A DNA stretch of 64,000 nt from Rhodoplanes tepidamans (lineage in GTDB: Bacteria > Pseudomonadota > Alphaproteobacteria > Rhizobiales > Xanthobacteraceae). The stretch lies in contig NZ_JAUSUJ010000028.1 in assembly GCF_030813915.1 (NCBI RefSeq), positions 22,716-86,715 of the forward strand. Direction: 5' to 3'. Below the pieces are notes generated by a model, which worked only from the letters and a program-made list of their open reading frames with translations, ran no database searches and was not told where the DNA came from. The position numbers and the translations under genes were made by a program. Of this stretch, positions 47,710 through 55,880 are shown one piece after another. The first letter of the stretch is position 1. Every line of letters starts with the position of its first letter.

Positions 47710-47735
47710 CGAGGGCCCCTCTAGCGACACGGGCC

Positions 47736-47781
47736 GCTGACGCCTGTCAGCGGCCCGCCCGATCCGATGCGCGTCTAGCCT
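47736..47781 (+). promoter_or_regulatory. Putative activator-dependent late promoter before the tail sheath
   Basis: The dyad GCTGACG-CC-TGTCAGC (47736-47751, flanked by GGCC on both sides) and TAGCCT at 47776 are separated by 24 bases, exactly as at 34541. The sheath ATG is at 47818. The longer dyad could also form a hairpin, but there is no T-run. Confidence 0.62.
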
Positions 47782-47817
47782 CGCCCTCGATCTGGTCTCC
47801 GTCAAGGGCTCTTCGGC

Positions 47818-49284
47818 ATGGCCGCACTCACCAAGAACCACGGCGTCCGCTTCGTCGACGTCGGCGAGGACGCCCGCACCGTCCAGGTGCCGGACTTCTC
47901 GACCATCACGATCGTCGCCACGGCCGAGGAGGCGAACCCGGCGATCTTCCCTCTGGAGACGACCGTCCATCTCTACGGCGACGAAGCCGAGAAACTCGCC
48001 AAGCTGGGCGATGCCGGCGAGCTGTCGCCGGCGATCGACGACATCCTCGGCGAGGGCGTGAGCCCGAGCATCCTGATCCGCCGGATCGAGAAGAAGACCA
48101 CCCGCAACGAGCAGCTCGGCGCCGTGATCGGCGACCCCTCCGACCGCACCGGCCTGTGGGGTCTGCTCGACGCGCGCGCCCAGACCACGGTGCGGCCGGG
48201 CCTGATCCTGGCGCCCGGCTACTGCAACGACTCGCCGATCGGCGCCACCCAGGCGACCATCACGGACCAGGGTTCGGGCTACACGGCCGCCACCGTGACG
48301 TTCGCCTCGCCCGGCGCCCAGGTGGTGCCGAAGGGCACGGCGATCGTCCAGGGCGGCAAGGTGGTCGGCGTGCAGATCGACGACGCCGGCTTCGGCATCA
48401 CGGGCGCCGTCACCATGACGATCGAGGGCGACGGCACCGGTGCGGCCGGCACGGTCGCGACCGGCCCGGTGGCCAACCCGGTGGCCCTGGCGATGAGCGC
48501 GATCGCCAAGCGGCTGCTGGCTATCGGCATCTGCGACGCGCCGAATCTCGGCCGCGTCGAGGCCGCCCTGTGGGCGGAGCGGCTCAAGCGCGACAACGGC
48601 CGCTATCTCTACGCCATCGACCCGGCGGTGCGGCGCTTCGTGGTGCTCGACGGCTCCGACGACACCATCCTGACCCGGCCGGCCTCGACCACGGTCGCGG
48701 CCCTGTTCGCCAAGCGCGACCGCGAGCGCGGCGGCCCGTACTGGTCGCCGGAGAACCAGACCTCCTCGGCGATCGTCGGCACGGCCCGGCCGGTCTCCTA
48801 CTACGACGGCGAGATCGACCACGAGGCGAATTTCCTGATCAATGCCGGCGTCAACACCTTCATCGAAGGCAAGGAGCTGTTCGGCTCCGAGACGCTGTCG
48901 AACGACACCAACTGGCGCTTCGTCAACAAGGTGCGCACAGAGAACGCCATCCGGGCGAGCCTGCCGGCGGCGCTGCGCAAGTGGCGGGGAGAGAACTTCA
49001 CGGCCCACAACGCCCTGATGATCGTCAAGACGATCGAGTACTTCCTCGAGGAGCTGGTCTCGCTGGGCGTCGTGGTCGGCTACACGCGCTACTTCGATCG
49101 CGGGCTCAACCCGAACGCCAACATGCGCCAGGGCATCCTGCGCATCGAGCTGCCGCACGAGAATACGCCGCCGATCTCCGACCTGCAGATCGGCATGCGG
49201 CCGTATCTCGCCGCCTTCGACGTGCTGGCCTCGGACATCCAGCAGGCGCTCGGCAACCTCACGCCCGTGACCGGCACGTACTGA
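47818..49284 (+). CDS. Contractile tail sheath protein (Mu L / P2 FI-like)
   Basis: The 488-residue product has family signs of sheath proteins: GVRFVDVGEDARTVQVPDFS at the N-terminus, LILAPGYCNDSPIGATQATI, and a C-terminus with NLLITPVTGTY-like LGNLTPVTGTY and FTAHNALMIVKTIEYF. An extra glycine-rich insert (about 150-215) decorates the outside. It is the first gene of the second tail operon. Confidence 0.92.
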   Translation: MAALTKNHGVRFVDVGEDARTVQVPDFSTITIVATAEEANPAIFPLETTVHLYGDEAEKLAKLGDAGELSPAIDDILGEGVSPSILIRRIEKKTTRNEQLGAVIGDPSDRTGLWGLLDARAQTTVRPGLILAPGYCNDSPIGATQATITDQGSGYTAATVTFASPGAQVVPKGTAIVQGGKVVGVQIDDAGFGITGAVTMTIEGDGTGAAGTVATGPVANPVALAMSAIAKRLLAIGICDAPNLGRVEAALWAERLKRDNGRYLYAIDPAVRRFVVLDGSDDTILTRPASTTVAALFAKRDRERGGPYWSPENQTSSAIVGTARPVSYYDGEIDHEANFLINAGVNTFIEGKELFGSETLSNDTNWRFVNKVRTENAIRASLPAALRKWRGENFTAHNALMIVKTIEYFLEELVSLGVVVGYTRYFDRGLNPNANMRQGILRIELPHENTPPISDLQIGMRPYLAAFDVLASDIQQALGNLTPVTGTY

Positions 49285-49312
49285 CCCGGCCCGCCGACCA
49301 AGGAGCACGCCC

Positions 49313-49831
49313 ATGGAACACGTCAGGCTCGCCGGCAATCTCTACTGCGAGGGGATCAACACCTTCCTCTCGCTCAAGCGCTACAAGCTGCCGTTCCCCA
49401 AGGTGAAGACCGAGAACCACCTTCCGGGCGGCGGCGTCATGGACATCGAGGTGCCGCTGGGGGCGATCGAGCCGCTCGTCCTGTCGTTCGACCTGATCGG
49501 GGCCAACCCGCAGATCCTCGGCCAGTTCGGCATGCGGCTCGGGCAGCGCAGGCTCTACACGATCTACGAGCTGATCACCGACGAGAAGGCCGGCACCAAG
49601 CGCGAGCGCATCATCACCATGCGGGGCCTGTTCTCCGAGGGTGACGCCGAGGAGATGTCGGGGCGCGGCCTCAAGGGCTACGGCTACCAGATCAAGTCGA
49701 TCACCGACTACGAGGACGTGATCGAGGGCCACGGCATCATCGCCGCCTTCTCGTTCTGGACCAATCGCTGGCAGGGCTACGGCACCGACATCGGCTCCGA
49801 GGAGAACCGCATCCTGCGGATCTCCGGCTGA
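49313..49831 (+). CDS. Tail tube protein (Mu M / P2 FII-like)
   Basis: The 172-residue product fits the inner tail tube: HVRLAGNLYCEGINTFLSLK, KLPFPKVKTENHLPGGGVMD and the strand-rich core with GRGLKGYGYQIKSITDYED. It follows the sheath directly. AAGGAG lies before its ATG. Confidence 0.9.
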   Translation: MEHVRLAGNLYCEGINTFLSLKRYKLPFPKVKTENHLPGGGVMDIEVPLGAIEPLVLSFDLIGANPQILGQFGMRLGQRRLYTIYELITDEKAGTKRERIITMRGLFSEGDAEEMSGRGLKGYGYQIKSITDYEDVIEGHGIIAAFSFWTNRWQGYGTDIGSEENRILRISG

Positions 49832-49889
49832 GCCGGCGCCGCCTTTGAGGTGGCCGAAACCCTCTTCGAAGCGTGTTCAAGGAGCCCCC

Positions 49890-50417
49890 ATGTCCGACGA
49901 CCTTCCTTCCCCGATCGATGTCGAACGGAGCCTAACGCCCGTGGCGCCGCCGCCGGGCTCGCCCGACCACGCCAGGCGGTCCGGCGCGTCCGCACCGGCT
50001 GGCGCGGCGCCGGCGACCGAGACGCCGGCGCCCGCCGCGGCCCGGCCGCTGCCCGCCGAGCGGCTCGCCTTCAAAGGGCGGGCGCGCGAGGAGGTGATCG
50101 CGCTCGACTGGCCCTTCGAGCGCGACGGCAACGTGGTGGAGACCATCACGGTCCGGCGGCTCACCGTCGCCGAGGTGGCCGAGGTGGTCGACTCGGGCGC
50201 GCTCGCCGAGCACGGCCTGTGGGCCGTGTGGGCGGCGCAGGCCGGCCTGACGGTGGGCGAGCTGCGTGGTCTCGACGAGGACGACGGCGGCCGGGTGACG
50301 GAGGCCTGCAACCGTTTTTTGCCGCGCGTCTTCGCCGCGACGCTGGCCGGCACGGCCGACGCGGCGACCTCGTCCGGGCCGACCTCCGCGACTGGAGCGC
50401 CTATGTCGGGCTCGTGA
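49890..50417 (+). CDS. Tail assembly chaperone, short form (Mu gp41-like)
   Basis: The 175-residue product lies between tube and tape measure, where tail chaperones occur. A Pro/Ala-rich N-terminus (1-55) precedes the domain VIALDWPFERDGNVVETITV, RRLTVAEVAEVV and LGGLDEDDGG-like GLDEDDGGRVTEACNRF. AAGGAG precedes the ATG. A slippery run near its end allows a longer -1 frameshift form. Confidence 0.78.
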   Translation: MSDDLPSPIDVERSLTPVAPPPGSPDHARRSGASAPAGAAPATETPAPAAARPLPAERLAFKGRAREEVIALDWPFERDGNVVETITVRRLTVAEVAEVVDSGALAEHGLWAVWAAQAGLTVGELRGLDEDDGGRVTEACNRFLPRVFAATLAGTADAATSSGPTSATGAPMSGS

Positions 50418-50551
50418 GCGCGACCTTCGGCGGCGGCTGGGACGCCCAGCTCGCACTGCCCTGGGACGAGCTGATCCTGCGGTGGATCGAGGCAGCCGAG
50501 CGATACGACGACACCTGGGGGACGTTCCACCGGATCGTGAGCGGGACCTGA
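49890..50551 (+). CDS. Tail assembly chaperone, -1 frameshift form
   Basis: The heptamer T TTT TTG at 50315-50321 lies in the correct phase for -1 slippage. The -1 frame stays open to 50551 and ends with GLVSATFGGGWDAQLALPWD and RYDDTWGTFHRI, giving a 220-residue fusion. Tail chaperones of P2 (E/E'), lambda (G/GT) and Mu (gp41/42) use the same device. The -1 extension has a more ordered composition than a shadow frame. Confidence 0.65.
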
Positions 50552-52723
50552 ATGACCACCCTCGACGTCGCCCTCCGGCTGAAGCTGATCAACGACCTCA
50601 AGAAAGGGTCGGCCGATGCGGCGAAGGACCTCGCCGGCATCAAGACCGCCGCGGCCGGGCTGAACGGAACCCGCGGCGCAGACAAGCTCAAGCGCGACAT
50701 CCTCGACGTCTCGACGGCGTCCCGCCAGGCCGGCCAGAACCTCGGAACCGTGCGGCGCGAGGCGCAGGGGCTCGGCACGGTGCGCGGGCCCGAGAAGCTG
50801 AAGCGCGATCTGCTGGAGACCGCCTCGGCGGCCCGCAAGGCGCAGAGCGCGGTCTCCGGCTTGCACGGAGCGGCGCAGAAGGTCCGCGACCGGGCGGGTG
50901 CGGCGGGTGGGCGGGGCCGCGGCGGTCCGGTGGTGGTCGGCGGCACGGCCGACGCCCTGGCCGGGATCGGCACCGGATACGCCGGCTATCGCGCCGCGCG
51001 GGCGGCCGCGCGCACCGTGGTCGACCAGGACAAGGCCTGGGCCGAGGTACGGAAAAAGGTCACCGGCACGCCCGATCAGCTCGCGGCGCTGCAGGGCGTC
51101 CTGCGCAAGATGGCGTTCCGGTACGGCATGGAGCCGGCCGAGGCGTTCCAGCAGGCGGCCGCCGCCGGTGCCGCCGGCATCGACATCAAGGAGCTGCCGG
51201 AAGCGGTGGAGACCGGCCTGATGGCGAGCAAGGCCTGGGACACGAGCGCCCGCGAGACCATGCAGACCATGGCCGAGATGAAGTCGGCGCTCGGCTGGAG
51301 TCTGCAGACGCTGCGGGACTGGGGCGACAAGGTCAACGCGCTGGCGGATGCGAGCGCGGCGAGCGAGCGCGCACTGATCGAGGCGGCCAAGCGATCGACC
51401 GCGCCGGGCGCGGCGGTCGGCCTGGACTACGACACGGTGCTCGGCATCACGGCGGCGCAGATCTCGGGCGGCATGCCGGAAGAGGTCGCCGCCCGCTGGA
51501 TGAACACGTTCGGCTCGAAGCTCGCGGCCGCGCATGTCGGCACCGACAAGCAGCAGGAGGCGCTGAAGAAGTACCTGGGCCTCGATCCCAAGCAGGTCTC
51601 CGCCGGAATGGAGAAGAATGCCCGCGGGACGATCCTCGACGTGCTCGGCCGGTTCGACAAGCTGAAGCAACAGGACAAGGTCGCGTTCGGCGTCCAGTTC
51701 TTCGGCCAGGAATGGTGGGACGAGACGGCGCGCGCCGCGAAGGTGCTGCCCGAGATCACCCGGATGCTGGAGATCCTCGGCGACAAGACGAAGTGGTCCG
51801 GCTCGATGCAGGGCAACCTCGCGATCCAGCTCGGCACGATCGAGAGCCACTACCAGCGGGTCGCGGCGGCGGCCGCGAACGCGGCCGAGGCGACGGACCG
51901 GATGAGCGGCGCCTCGAAGGGGTTCAAGGACATCGCGAACTGGCTCGGAGAGCTGACCCAGCGTTATGCCGACTATGCGCAGTGGGTGGAGAAGCGAAAC
52001 GCCGGCCTCGACGATCGGATCAAGGACGGCATTCGCAAGCGGGAAGACGCGCACATCGACGACCTCGCCGCCAAGCTGTCGGGCGCCGAGTCGGGCGTCG
52101 CCAAGGGGCGGCCCTTCGCGCGGTGGGAGCGGGACCGCCTCCGCCGGGAGCTGGAGGATGCTCGGATGCGGCGGGCCGAAGCCCGCCTGCGCGACGAGGC
52201 GCTCGCCGAAAAGCCCGGCGTCACCGTGACGGATCGCGATCTCCGCCAGCAACGCGGCCTGGACGCCTATCGGCGCCGCTACCCGACCCTGCAGGGGCAG
52301 CGATCGACGGGCGCCGGCGCCGTGATGGCGCCGGCCCCGAACCTCGGCGAGATCGTGCCACCGACGGCCGGCGCGAAGGCGCAGGCGGCGATGCAGGGGG
52401 TGACCCAGGCGATCAAGACCGAGGGTGCGAAGGCCGAGGCGGAGGCGCAGTCGGTCGTCGAGCGCATCAAGGCGATCTTCCAGGGGCTCAACTTCAACGT
52501 CTCGCCGACCATCACGCCGCGCCTGGGGCCGGGTGGAGTCGGTGGCGGGGGCGGCGGAGGCGGTGGCGGCGGCGACGCCAAGGCGCCCGGCAAGCAGTCG
52601 AGCCGCGGCGGCATCACGGTGGCCGGGCCTGTCCACTTCCACGGGGTGCAGGACGTCGACGGCGTGCGGCGTGCCTTCGCCCGGCTCGGCACCAACACCG
52701 GCGCCTTGTTCGACACGGTGTGA
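50552..52723 (+). CDS. Tail tape measure protein
   Basis: The 723-residue product sets the tail length. It has an N-terminal helical coiled region rich in Lys/Arg repeats (KLKRDILDVSTASRQAGQNL, KLKRDLLETASAARKAQ). A TP901-type core follows, with VDQDKAWAEVRKKVTGTPDQ, FRYGMEPAEAFQQAAAAGAA, SAEMKSALGW-like AEMKSALGWSLQTLRDW and AAQISGGMPEEVAARW. A glycine-rich stretch sits near residues 655-680. Its length would suit a tail of roughly 100 nm. Confidence 0.9.
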   Translation: MTTLDVALRLKLINDLKKGSADAAKDLAGIKTAAAGLNGTRGADKLKRDILDVSTASRQAGQNLGTVRREAQGLGTVRGPEKLKRDLLETASAARKAQSAVSGLHGAAQKVRDRAGAAGGRGRGGPVVVGGTADALAGIGTGYAGYRAARAAARTVVDQDKAWAEVRKKVTGTPDQLAALQGVLRKMAFRYGMEPAEAFQQAAAAGAAGIDIKELPEAVETGLMASKAWDTSARETMQTMAEMKSALGWSLQTLRDWGDKVNALADASAASERALIEAAKRSTAPGAAVGLDYDTVLGITAAQISGGMPEEVAARWMNTFGSKLAAAHVGTDKQQEALKKYLGLDPKQVSAGMEKNARGTILDVLGRFDKLKQQDKVAFGVQFFGQEWWDETARAAKVLPEITRMLEILGDKTKWSGSMQGNLAIQLGTIESHYQRVAAAAANAAEATDRMSGASKGFKDIANWLGELTQRYADYAQWVEKRNAGLDDRIKDGIRKREDAHIDDLAAKLSGAESGVAKGRPFARWERDRLRRELEDARMRRAEARLRDEALAEKPGVTVTDRDLRQQRGLDAYRRRYPTLQGQRSTGAGAVMAPAPNLGEIVPPTAGAKAQAAMQGVTQAIKTEGAKAEAEAQSVVERIKAIFQGLNFNVSPTITPRLGPGGVGGGGGGGGGGGDAKAPGKQSSRGGITVAGPVHFHGVQDVDGVRRAFARLGTNTGALFDTV

Positions 52724-52725
52724 CC

Positions 52726-53103
52726 ATGTCCCGGCTGATGTCCCTCGGGCCCCACGTGTTCCTGGTGGTCGGTCTCAACGGCCAGGAGATCGAGACCGGC
52801 AGCGAGGCGGTGTGGGTCGACGTGCCCCGGTTCGGGCTCACCGACGGGGCGCAGGCGCACGGGCACAAGCGGCCGACCATGACGATCCGCGGCACGCTGT
52901 TCCCGGACGAGATCGGCGGGCTCGCCGACTACGAGGGCATCCGGGCGAGCCAGTTCGCCCAGCTGCCCCTGCCGATGCTGCGCATGGGCCGCGGCTTCTC
53001 GGCCCGGGTGCTCGGCACCGTGACGATCGAGCGGGTCTCCGACCTCGAAACCTACGGCGGCAAGAAGGTCGCCTTCACGGTCGAGCTGAAGGGCTACACA
53101 TGA
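52726..53103 (+). CDS. Tail protein U (P2 gpU-like)
   Basis: The 125-residue product matches P2 gpU: GPHVFLVVGLNGQEIETGSE, RPTMTIRGTLFPDEIGGLAD, QFAQLPLPMLRMGRGFSARV. It caps or terminates the tail tube. It is P2-type rather than Mu-type. Confidence 0.85.
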   Translation: MSRLMSLGPHVFLVVGLNGQEIETGSEAVWVDVPRFGLTDGAQAHGHKRPTMTIRGTLFPDEIGGLADYEGIRASQFAQLPLPMLRMGRGFSARVLGTVTIERVSDLETYGGKKVAFTVELKGYT

Positions 53104-53113
53104 GGGGGCTGGC

Positions 53114-53350
53114 ATGAGCGAGGTCGACCGGCTCTACACGGTCCGCCGCGACGGCCTGCGGCTCGACCACATCGCGAGGGCCGAGCTCGGCAGCGAGCGC
53201 AACGGCACCGTGGAGGCGATCCTCGACCTCAATCCGGGCCTGGCGGCGCTCGGCCCGATCGTGCCGGTCGGCACCGTCATCTGGCTGCCGCCGCGGCCGG
53301 CGGCCGGGCCGCTCCGCCGGACCGTCACCCGCATCTGGGGCGACGCATGA
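53114..53350 (+). CDS. Tail protein X (P2 gpX-like, LysM-type)
   Basis: The 78-residue product has the short LysM-like fold of gpX (YTVRRDGLRLDHIARAELGS, AILDLNPGLAALGPIVPVGT, VIWLPP). It acts at the baseplate hub with D. Its stop overlaps the D start by four bases. Confidence 0.87.
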   Translation: MSEVDRLYTVRRDGLRLDHIARAELGSERNGTVEAILDLNPGLAALGPIVPVGTVIWLPPRPAAGPLRRTVTRIWGDA

Positions 53351-54354
53351 CGCCGGTGTTCCAGCTGTTCAAGGGCGGTACCGACCTGCTGGCCGGCCCG
53401 ATGGGCGCCTACTTCCTGCGGGCGACGTTCACGGACAACGCCGGCGGCGAGAACGACACCCTCGAAATCGAGCTGGACGACAACTGGCGGCAGATCCCGC
53501 TGCCGACCGAGGACGATCTCCTCACCCCGATCGCGGGCTGGAAGGAGACCGGGGTGGCGATGCTGGGGGCCTTCAAGATCAACGACTGGGAGACGGGCTG
53601 CGAGAACGGTCCCGAGACCCTGGTGATGAAGGCCCGGGCCGCCACCATGACGGGGGAGATCAAGGCCGGCGGGCTGAAGCACTGGGACGACAAGACGCTG
53701 CGCGAGGTGCTCGACGACACGGCCAAGGCGGCCGGCCTGTCGCTCGCCATCGACCCGGCGCTGGCGTCGATCAAGCTGCCCTATGTGCTGCGCTGGGAAG
53801 CCTCGCCGATCGACTTCGCCACCCGGATCGCGGCCGAGGCCGGCGGCATCGTCAAGCCAGCCGGCGAGAGGCTGACCGTGACGAAGCGGGGCTCCGGCAA
53901 GGGGGCCGGCGGGGCCGAGCTGCCACCCATCCGGGTGACCCGGATCGGCTGCGCCGGCTGGCGCATCAACGGCACGCCGCGGCCGCGGCACGGCAAGGTG
54001 GTGGCGGCTTGGCACGATCCAAAGACCGGGCGGCGCAAGACGGTCGAGCACCAGACCAGCCGGAAGGGGCCGACCCACACACTGCTCCACCCCCGAGCGA
54101 GCGAGGACGAGGCGAAGCGGGCGGCCGAGGCCCGGGCGACCGAGCTGACCATGGCGACGGGCGGCGGCCATTTCATCCTGCCCTTCGACCCGGCCCGCTC
54201 GGCCGGCGCCAAGATGATCGCCGAGGACTTCGGCGACGGGATCGACGGGGTGTGGTTCTCCGAAAGCATCGAGACCACCTGGGCCAAGGGCCTGCCGGTG
54301 CTCTCCACCATCACCGTGACGGCCGATCCGGCCGCGAAAGGAGGAGGAACGTGA
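53347..54354 (+). CDS. Baseplate hub protein D (P2 late control D / Mu gp44-like)
   Basis: The 335-residue product follows the gpD pattern: GAYFLRATFTDNAGGENDTL, EIELDDN, GCENGPETLVMKARAATMTG, KAAGLSLAIDPALASIKLPY, and WEASPIDFATRIAAEAGGIV. It forms the hub that holds the spike. It is the last tail gene. Confidence 0.9.
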   Translation: MTPVFQLFKGGTDLLAGPMGAYFLRATFTDNAGGENDTLEIELDDNWRQIPLPTEDDLLTPIAGWKETGVAMLGAFKINDWETGCENGPETLVMKARAATMTGEIKAGGLKHWDDKTLREVLDDTAKAAGLSLAIDPALASIKLPYVLRWEASPIDFATRIAAEAGGIVKPAGERLTVTKRGSGKGAGGAELPPIRVTRIGCAGWRINGTPRPRHGKVVAAWHDPKTGRRKTVEHQTSRKGPTHTLLHPRASEDEAKRAAEARATELTMATGGGHFILPFDPARSAGAKMIAEDFGDGIDGVWFSESIETTWAKGLPVLSTITVTADPAAKGGGT

Positions 54355-54486
54355 CGGGGCCCGGGTGTCCCCGGCCGCGGGTCGAGTTTGGCGACCAGTC
54401 CCGCGGAGCGACGCACAAACATGGCCGCCACCCCGTCGCGGCTCTGGCGAGCGGTGCATGGGTGGCACAGTGCGGATCGATTGTCA

Positions 54487-54723
54487 GTGGAGACCATTCG
54501 CTGCGCCCATTGCCGGGCGCTGCTTTTCCGTGCGACCGCCGGCGCCATCGCCGGTCCGGTCGAGATCAAGTGCCGCCGCTGCGGCACCTTCAACGTGCTG
54601 AGGCCGTCCGAGCCCTCCCCAGAGCGCCACGAGCGTCCGACGTCTGGAGAGACCGGATGCCCATCGAATCCCGGACCATCGGGCCGGCGACCCTCTACCT
54701 CGGCGACGCCCTCGAAATCCTGA
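54487..54723 (+). CDS. com: Com-like zinc-finger translational regulator
   Basis: The product (78 residues from GTG 54487) has a two-pair zinc finger, ETIRCAHCRALLF and VEIKCRRCGTFNVLRPSEPS. This is the Mu Com family pattern. Mu Com binds the mom mRNA and exposes its ribosome site. Here com overlaps the start of the DNA methyltransferase gene by 67 bases, the same layout as com-mom. ATG 54421 is an alternative start. Confidence 0.8.
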   Translation: METIRCAHCRALLFRATAGAIAGPVEIKCRRCGTFNVLRPSEPSPERHERPTSGETGCPSNPGPSGRRPSTSATPSKS

Positions 54724-55409
54724 CCGACCTGGCGCCCGGGTCGGTCGGCGACGTGCTGACCGACCCGCCGTATTCGAGCGGCGGCAACGTCCGCGACAAG
54801 GCGATGGCCACCTCGGCCAAGTATCTGAACTACGACCGGCGGGGAGCCTTTCCCGAGTTCCTGGGCGACACCCGGGACCAGCGGTCGTTCCTGGCCTGGT
54901 CGACCCTGTGGATGCTCCGGGCTCGGGTCCTGGTCCGGCCGGGCGGTCTGCTGGTCACATTCTCGGACTGGCGGCAGCTCCCGGTGACCACCGACGCGGT
55001 CCAGTGCGCCGGCTGGATCTGGCGGGGCATCGTGCCCTGGGACAAGACCGAGGGGAGCCGGCCCCACCGGGGCCGCTACCGCGTCCAGGCGGAATATGCC
55101 GTCTGGGGGTCGAACGGCAGCCGGGCGCTCGCCGGGCCGGTCGCGCCCGGCGTGTTTCGGGCTCCGGTGCCGAGGGTGAAGCACCACATCGCAGGGAAGC
55201 CGGTCGAGGTGATGGCCGGCCTGCTCGCCGTCATGGAGGGGCCGATCCTCGACCCCTTCATGGGCTCCGGCACAGTCGGGGTCGCCTGCGTCGCGCGGGG
55301 GCTGCCGTATGTCGGCATCGAGCTGGACCCGGCCTATTTCGAAGTCGCCTGCAGGCGGCTGGAAGAGGCTGTGAACGGCGCTTCGAGGGGGGCTCATGGC
55401 GGCGATTAG
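54657..55409 (+). CDS. DNA methyltransferase, N4/N6 (beta-type order), in the mom position
   Basis: The 250-residue product is an amino-methyltransferase: motif IV TDPPYSSGG (about 37-45) precedes motif I LDPFMGSGTVGVACVA (about 200-215), with YVGIELDPAYFEVACRRLEE at the end. The order is the beta class. It probably methylates phage and host DNA at adenine N6 or cytosine N4 and protects against host restriction, as Mom does in Mu by another chemistry. GGAGAG precedes ATG 54657. No restriction enzyme is adjacent. Confidence 0.9.
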   Translation: MPIESRTIGPATLYLGDALEILTDLAPGSVGDVLTDPPYSSGGNVRDKAMATSAKYLNYDRRGAFPEFLGDTRDQRSFLAWSTLWMLRARVLVRPGGLLVTFSDWRQLPVTTDAVQCAGWIWRGIVPWDKTEGSRPHRGRYRVQAEYAVWGSNGSRALAGPVAPGVFRAPVPRVKHHIAGKPVEVMAGLLAVMEGPILDPFMGSGTVGVACVARGLPYVGIELDPAYFEVACRRLEEAVNGASRGAHGGD

Positions 55410-55498
55410 GTCCCGGAAGCGGGGCGGCACGCCTTCACCCGATCGAGCCGGCCCGCTAACCTCTCGGCATGCCGCCGCCGACCCCACCACCAACGCCC

Positions 55499-55720
55499 AT
55501 GACGCTCGGGAACATGCGGTCGCTCGGGGTGCGGTCGATCGAGCTGACGTGCCTGGCGTGCCACCACAGCGCCGCCCTGGACGTCAGCGCGTATCCCGAC
55601 GACCGGACCGTGCCGTCCTTTCGGGGACGCTGCACCCGATGCGGGACCCGAGGCCGCCGGGTCGACGTCCGTCCGCGCTGGTCGGAGATGAACGCCCCGG
55701 GGGCGTGGCAGCGAGGCTGA
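55499..55720 (+). CDS. Small zinc-ribbon protein at the prophage right end
   Basis: The 73-residue product has two cysteine pairs, CLACHH and CTRCGT, that should bind zinc. It begins TLGNMRSLGVRSIELTCLAC and ends RVDVRPRWSEMN, a type I believe is widespread in this bacterial order. It is the last gene before the right end. A decayed copy lies at 9778-9975. ATG 55469 is an alternative start. Confidence 0.68.
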   Translation: MTLGNMRSLGVRSIELTCLACHHSAALDVSAYPDDRTVPSFRGRCTRCGTRGRRVDVRPRWSEMNAPGAWQRG

Positions 55721-55756
55721 GGCAGTCGGACCGAAGGCGCTTCAGCCACGCCATTT

Positions 55757-55806
55757 CCGCTGCCACTCGATCTTGCGCGCCATGCCATTCGATTTTGCGC
55801 GCTACA
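55757..55806 (-). mobile_element. Prophage right end with two transposase-binding sites
   Basis: Read inward, the terminus is TGTAGCGCGCAAAATCGAAT and then GGCATGGCGCG (55806 to 55776). A second site (GCGCAAGATCGAGTGGCAGC, with GG following) lies directly inside at 55778-55757. They are inverted relative to the left-end sites and share the core CGCAAxATCxxxTGGCA. Confidence 0.82.
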
Positions 55807-55811
55807 CTTGC
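55807..55811. repeat. Right copy of the 5-bp target site duplication
   Basis: CTTGC directly after the terminal TACA matches 10049-10053. Confidence 0.9.
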
Positions 55812-55880
55812 GCGCTAAAAAGTCGAACAAAGATCACGCCGAGGCAGTGCCGGCTGTCGGCCAATCCTGGGCGGCGGATC

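Larger units (their letters stand above)
10054..55806 (+). mobile_element. Mu-like transposable prophage, complete (45,753 bp)
   Basis: The ends are TGTAACCCGCAAGATCAGAT on the left and, read inward, TGTAGCGCGCAAAATCGAAT on the right, flanked by CTTGC on both sides. Between them lie a repressor, Ner, MuA/MuB transposition genes, Gam, GemA, a Mor-like activator, lysis, terminase, portal, head, contractile tail, Com-like and methyltransferase genes. All core modules look intact, so the element may be inducible. Three cargo genes with composition or strand unlike their neighbours interrupt it, at 21288-23708, 26679-27326 and 32273-34438. The tail order is P2-like. Confidence 0.95.

Noticed and set aside
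47736..47751. Dyad as an intrinsic terminator
   Set aside because: It could fold as a hairpin but has no following T-run, and the shared spacing with the 34541 copy fits a protein-binding site better.
47170..49338. 722-codon minus-strand frame opposite the tail sheath
   Set aside because: Composition is that of a shadow (Arg/Asp/Gly/His), and the plus strand holds the recognised sheath gene.
49877..52642. 921-codon minus-strand frame opposite the tape measure gene
   Set aside because: Low-complexity Arg/Asp/Leu sequence with no motifs, mirrored by a convincing tape measure protein.
54009..54656. N-terminal extension of the methyltransferase frame
   Set aside because: The extension lies in a shadow frame of gpD; the strong ribosome site and motif IV spacing support ATG 54657.
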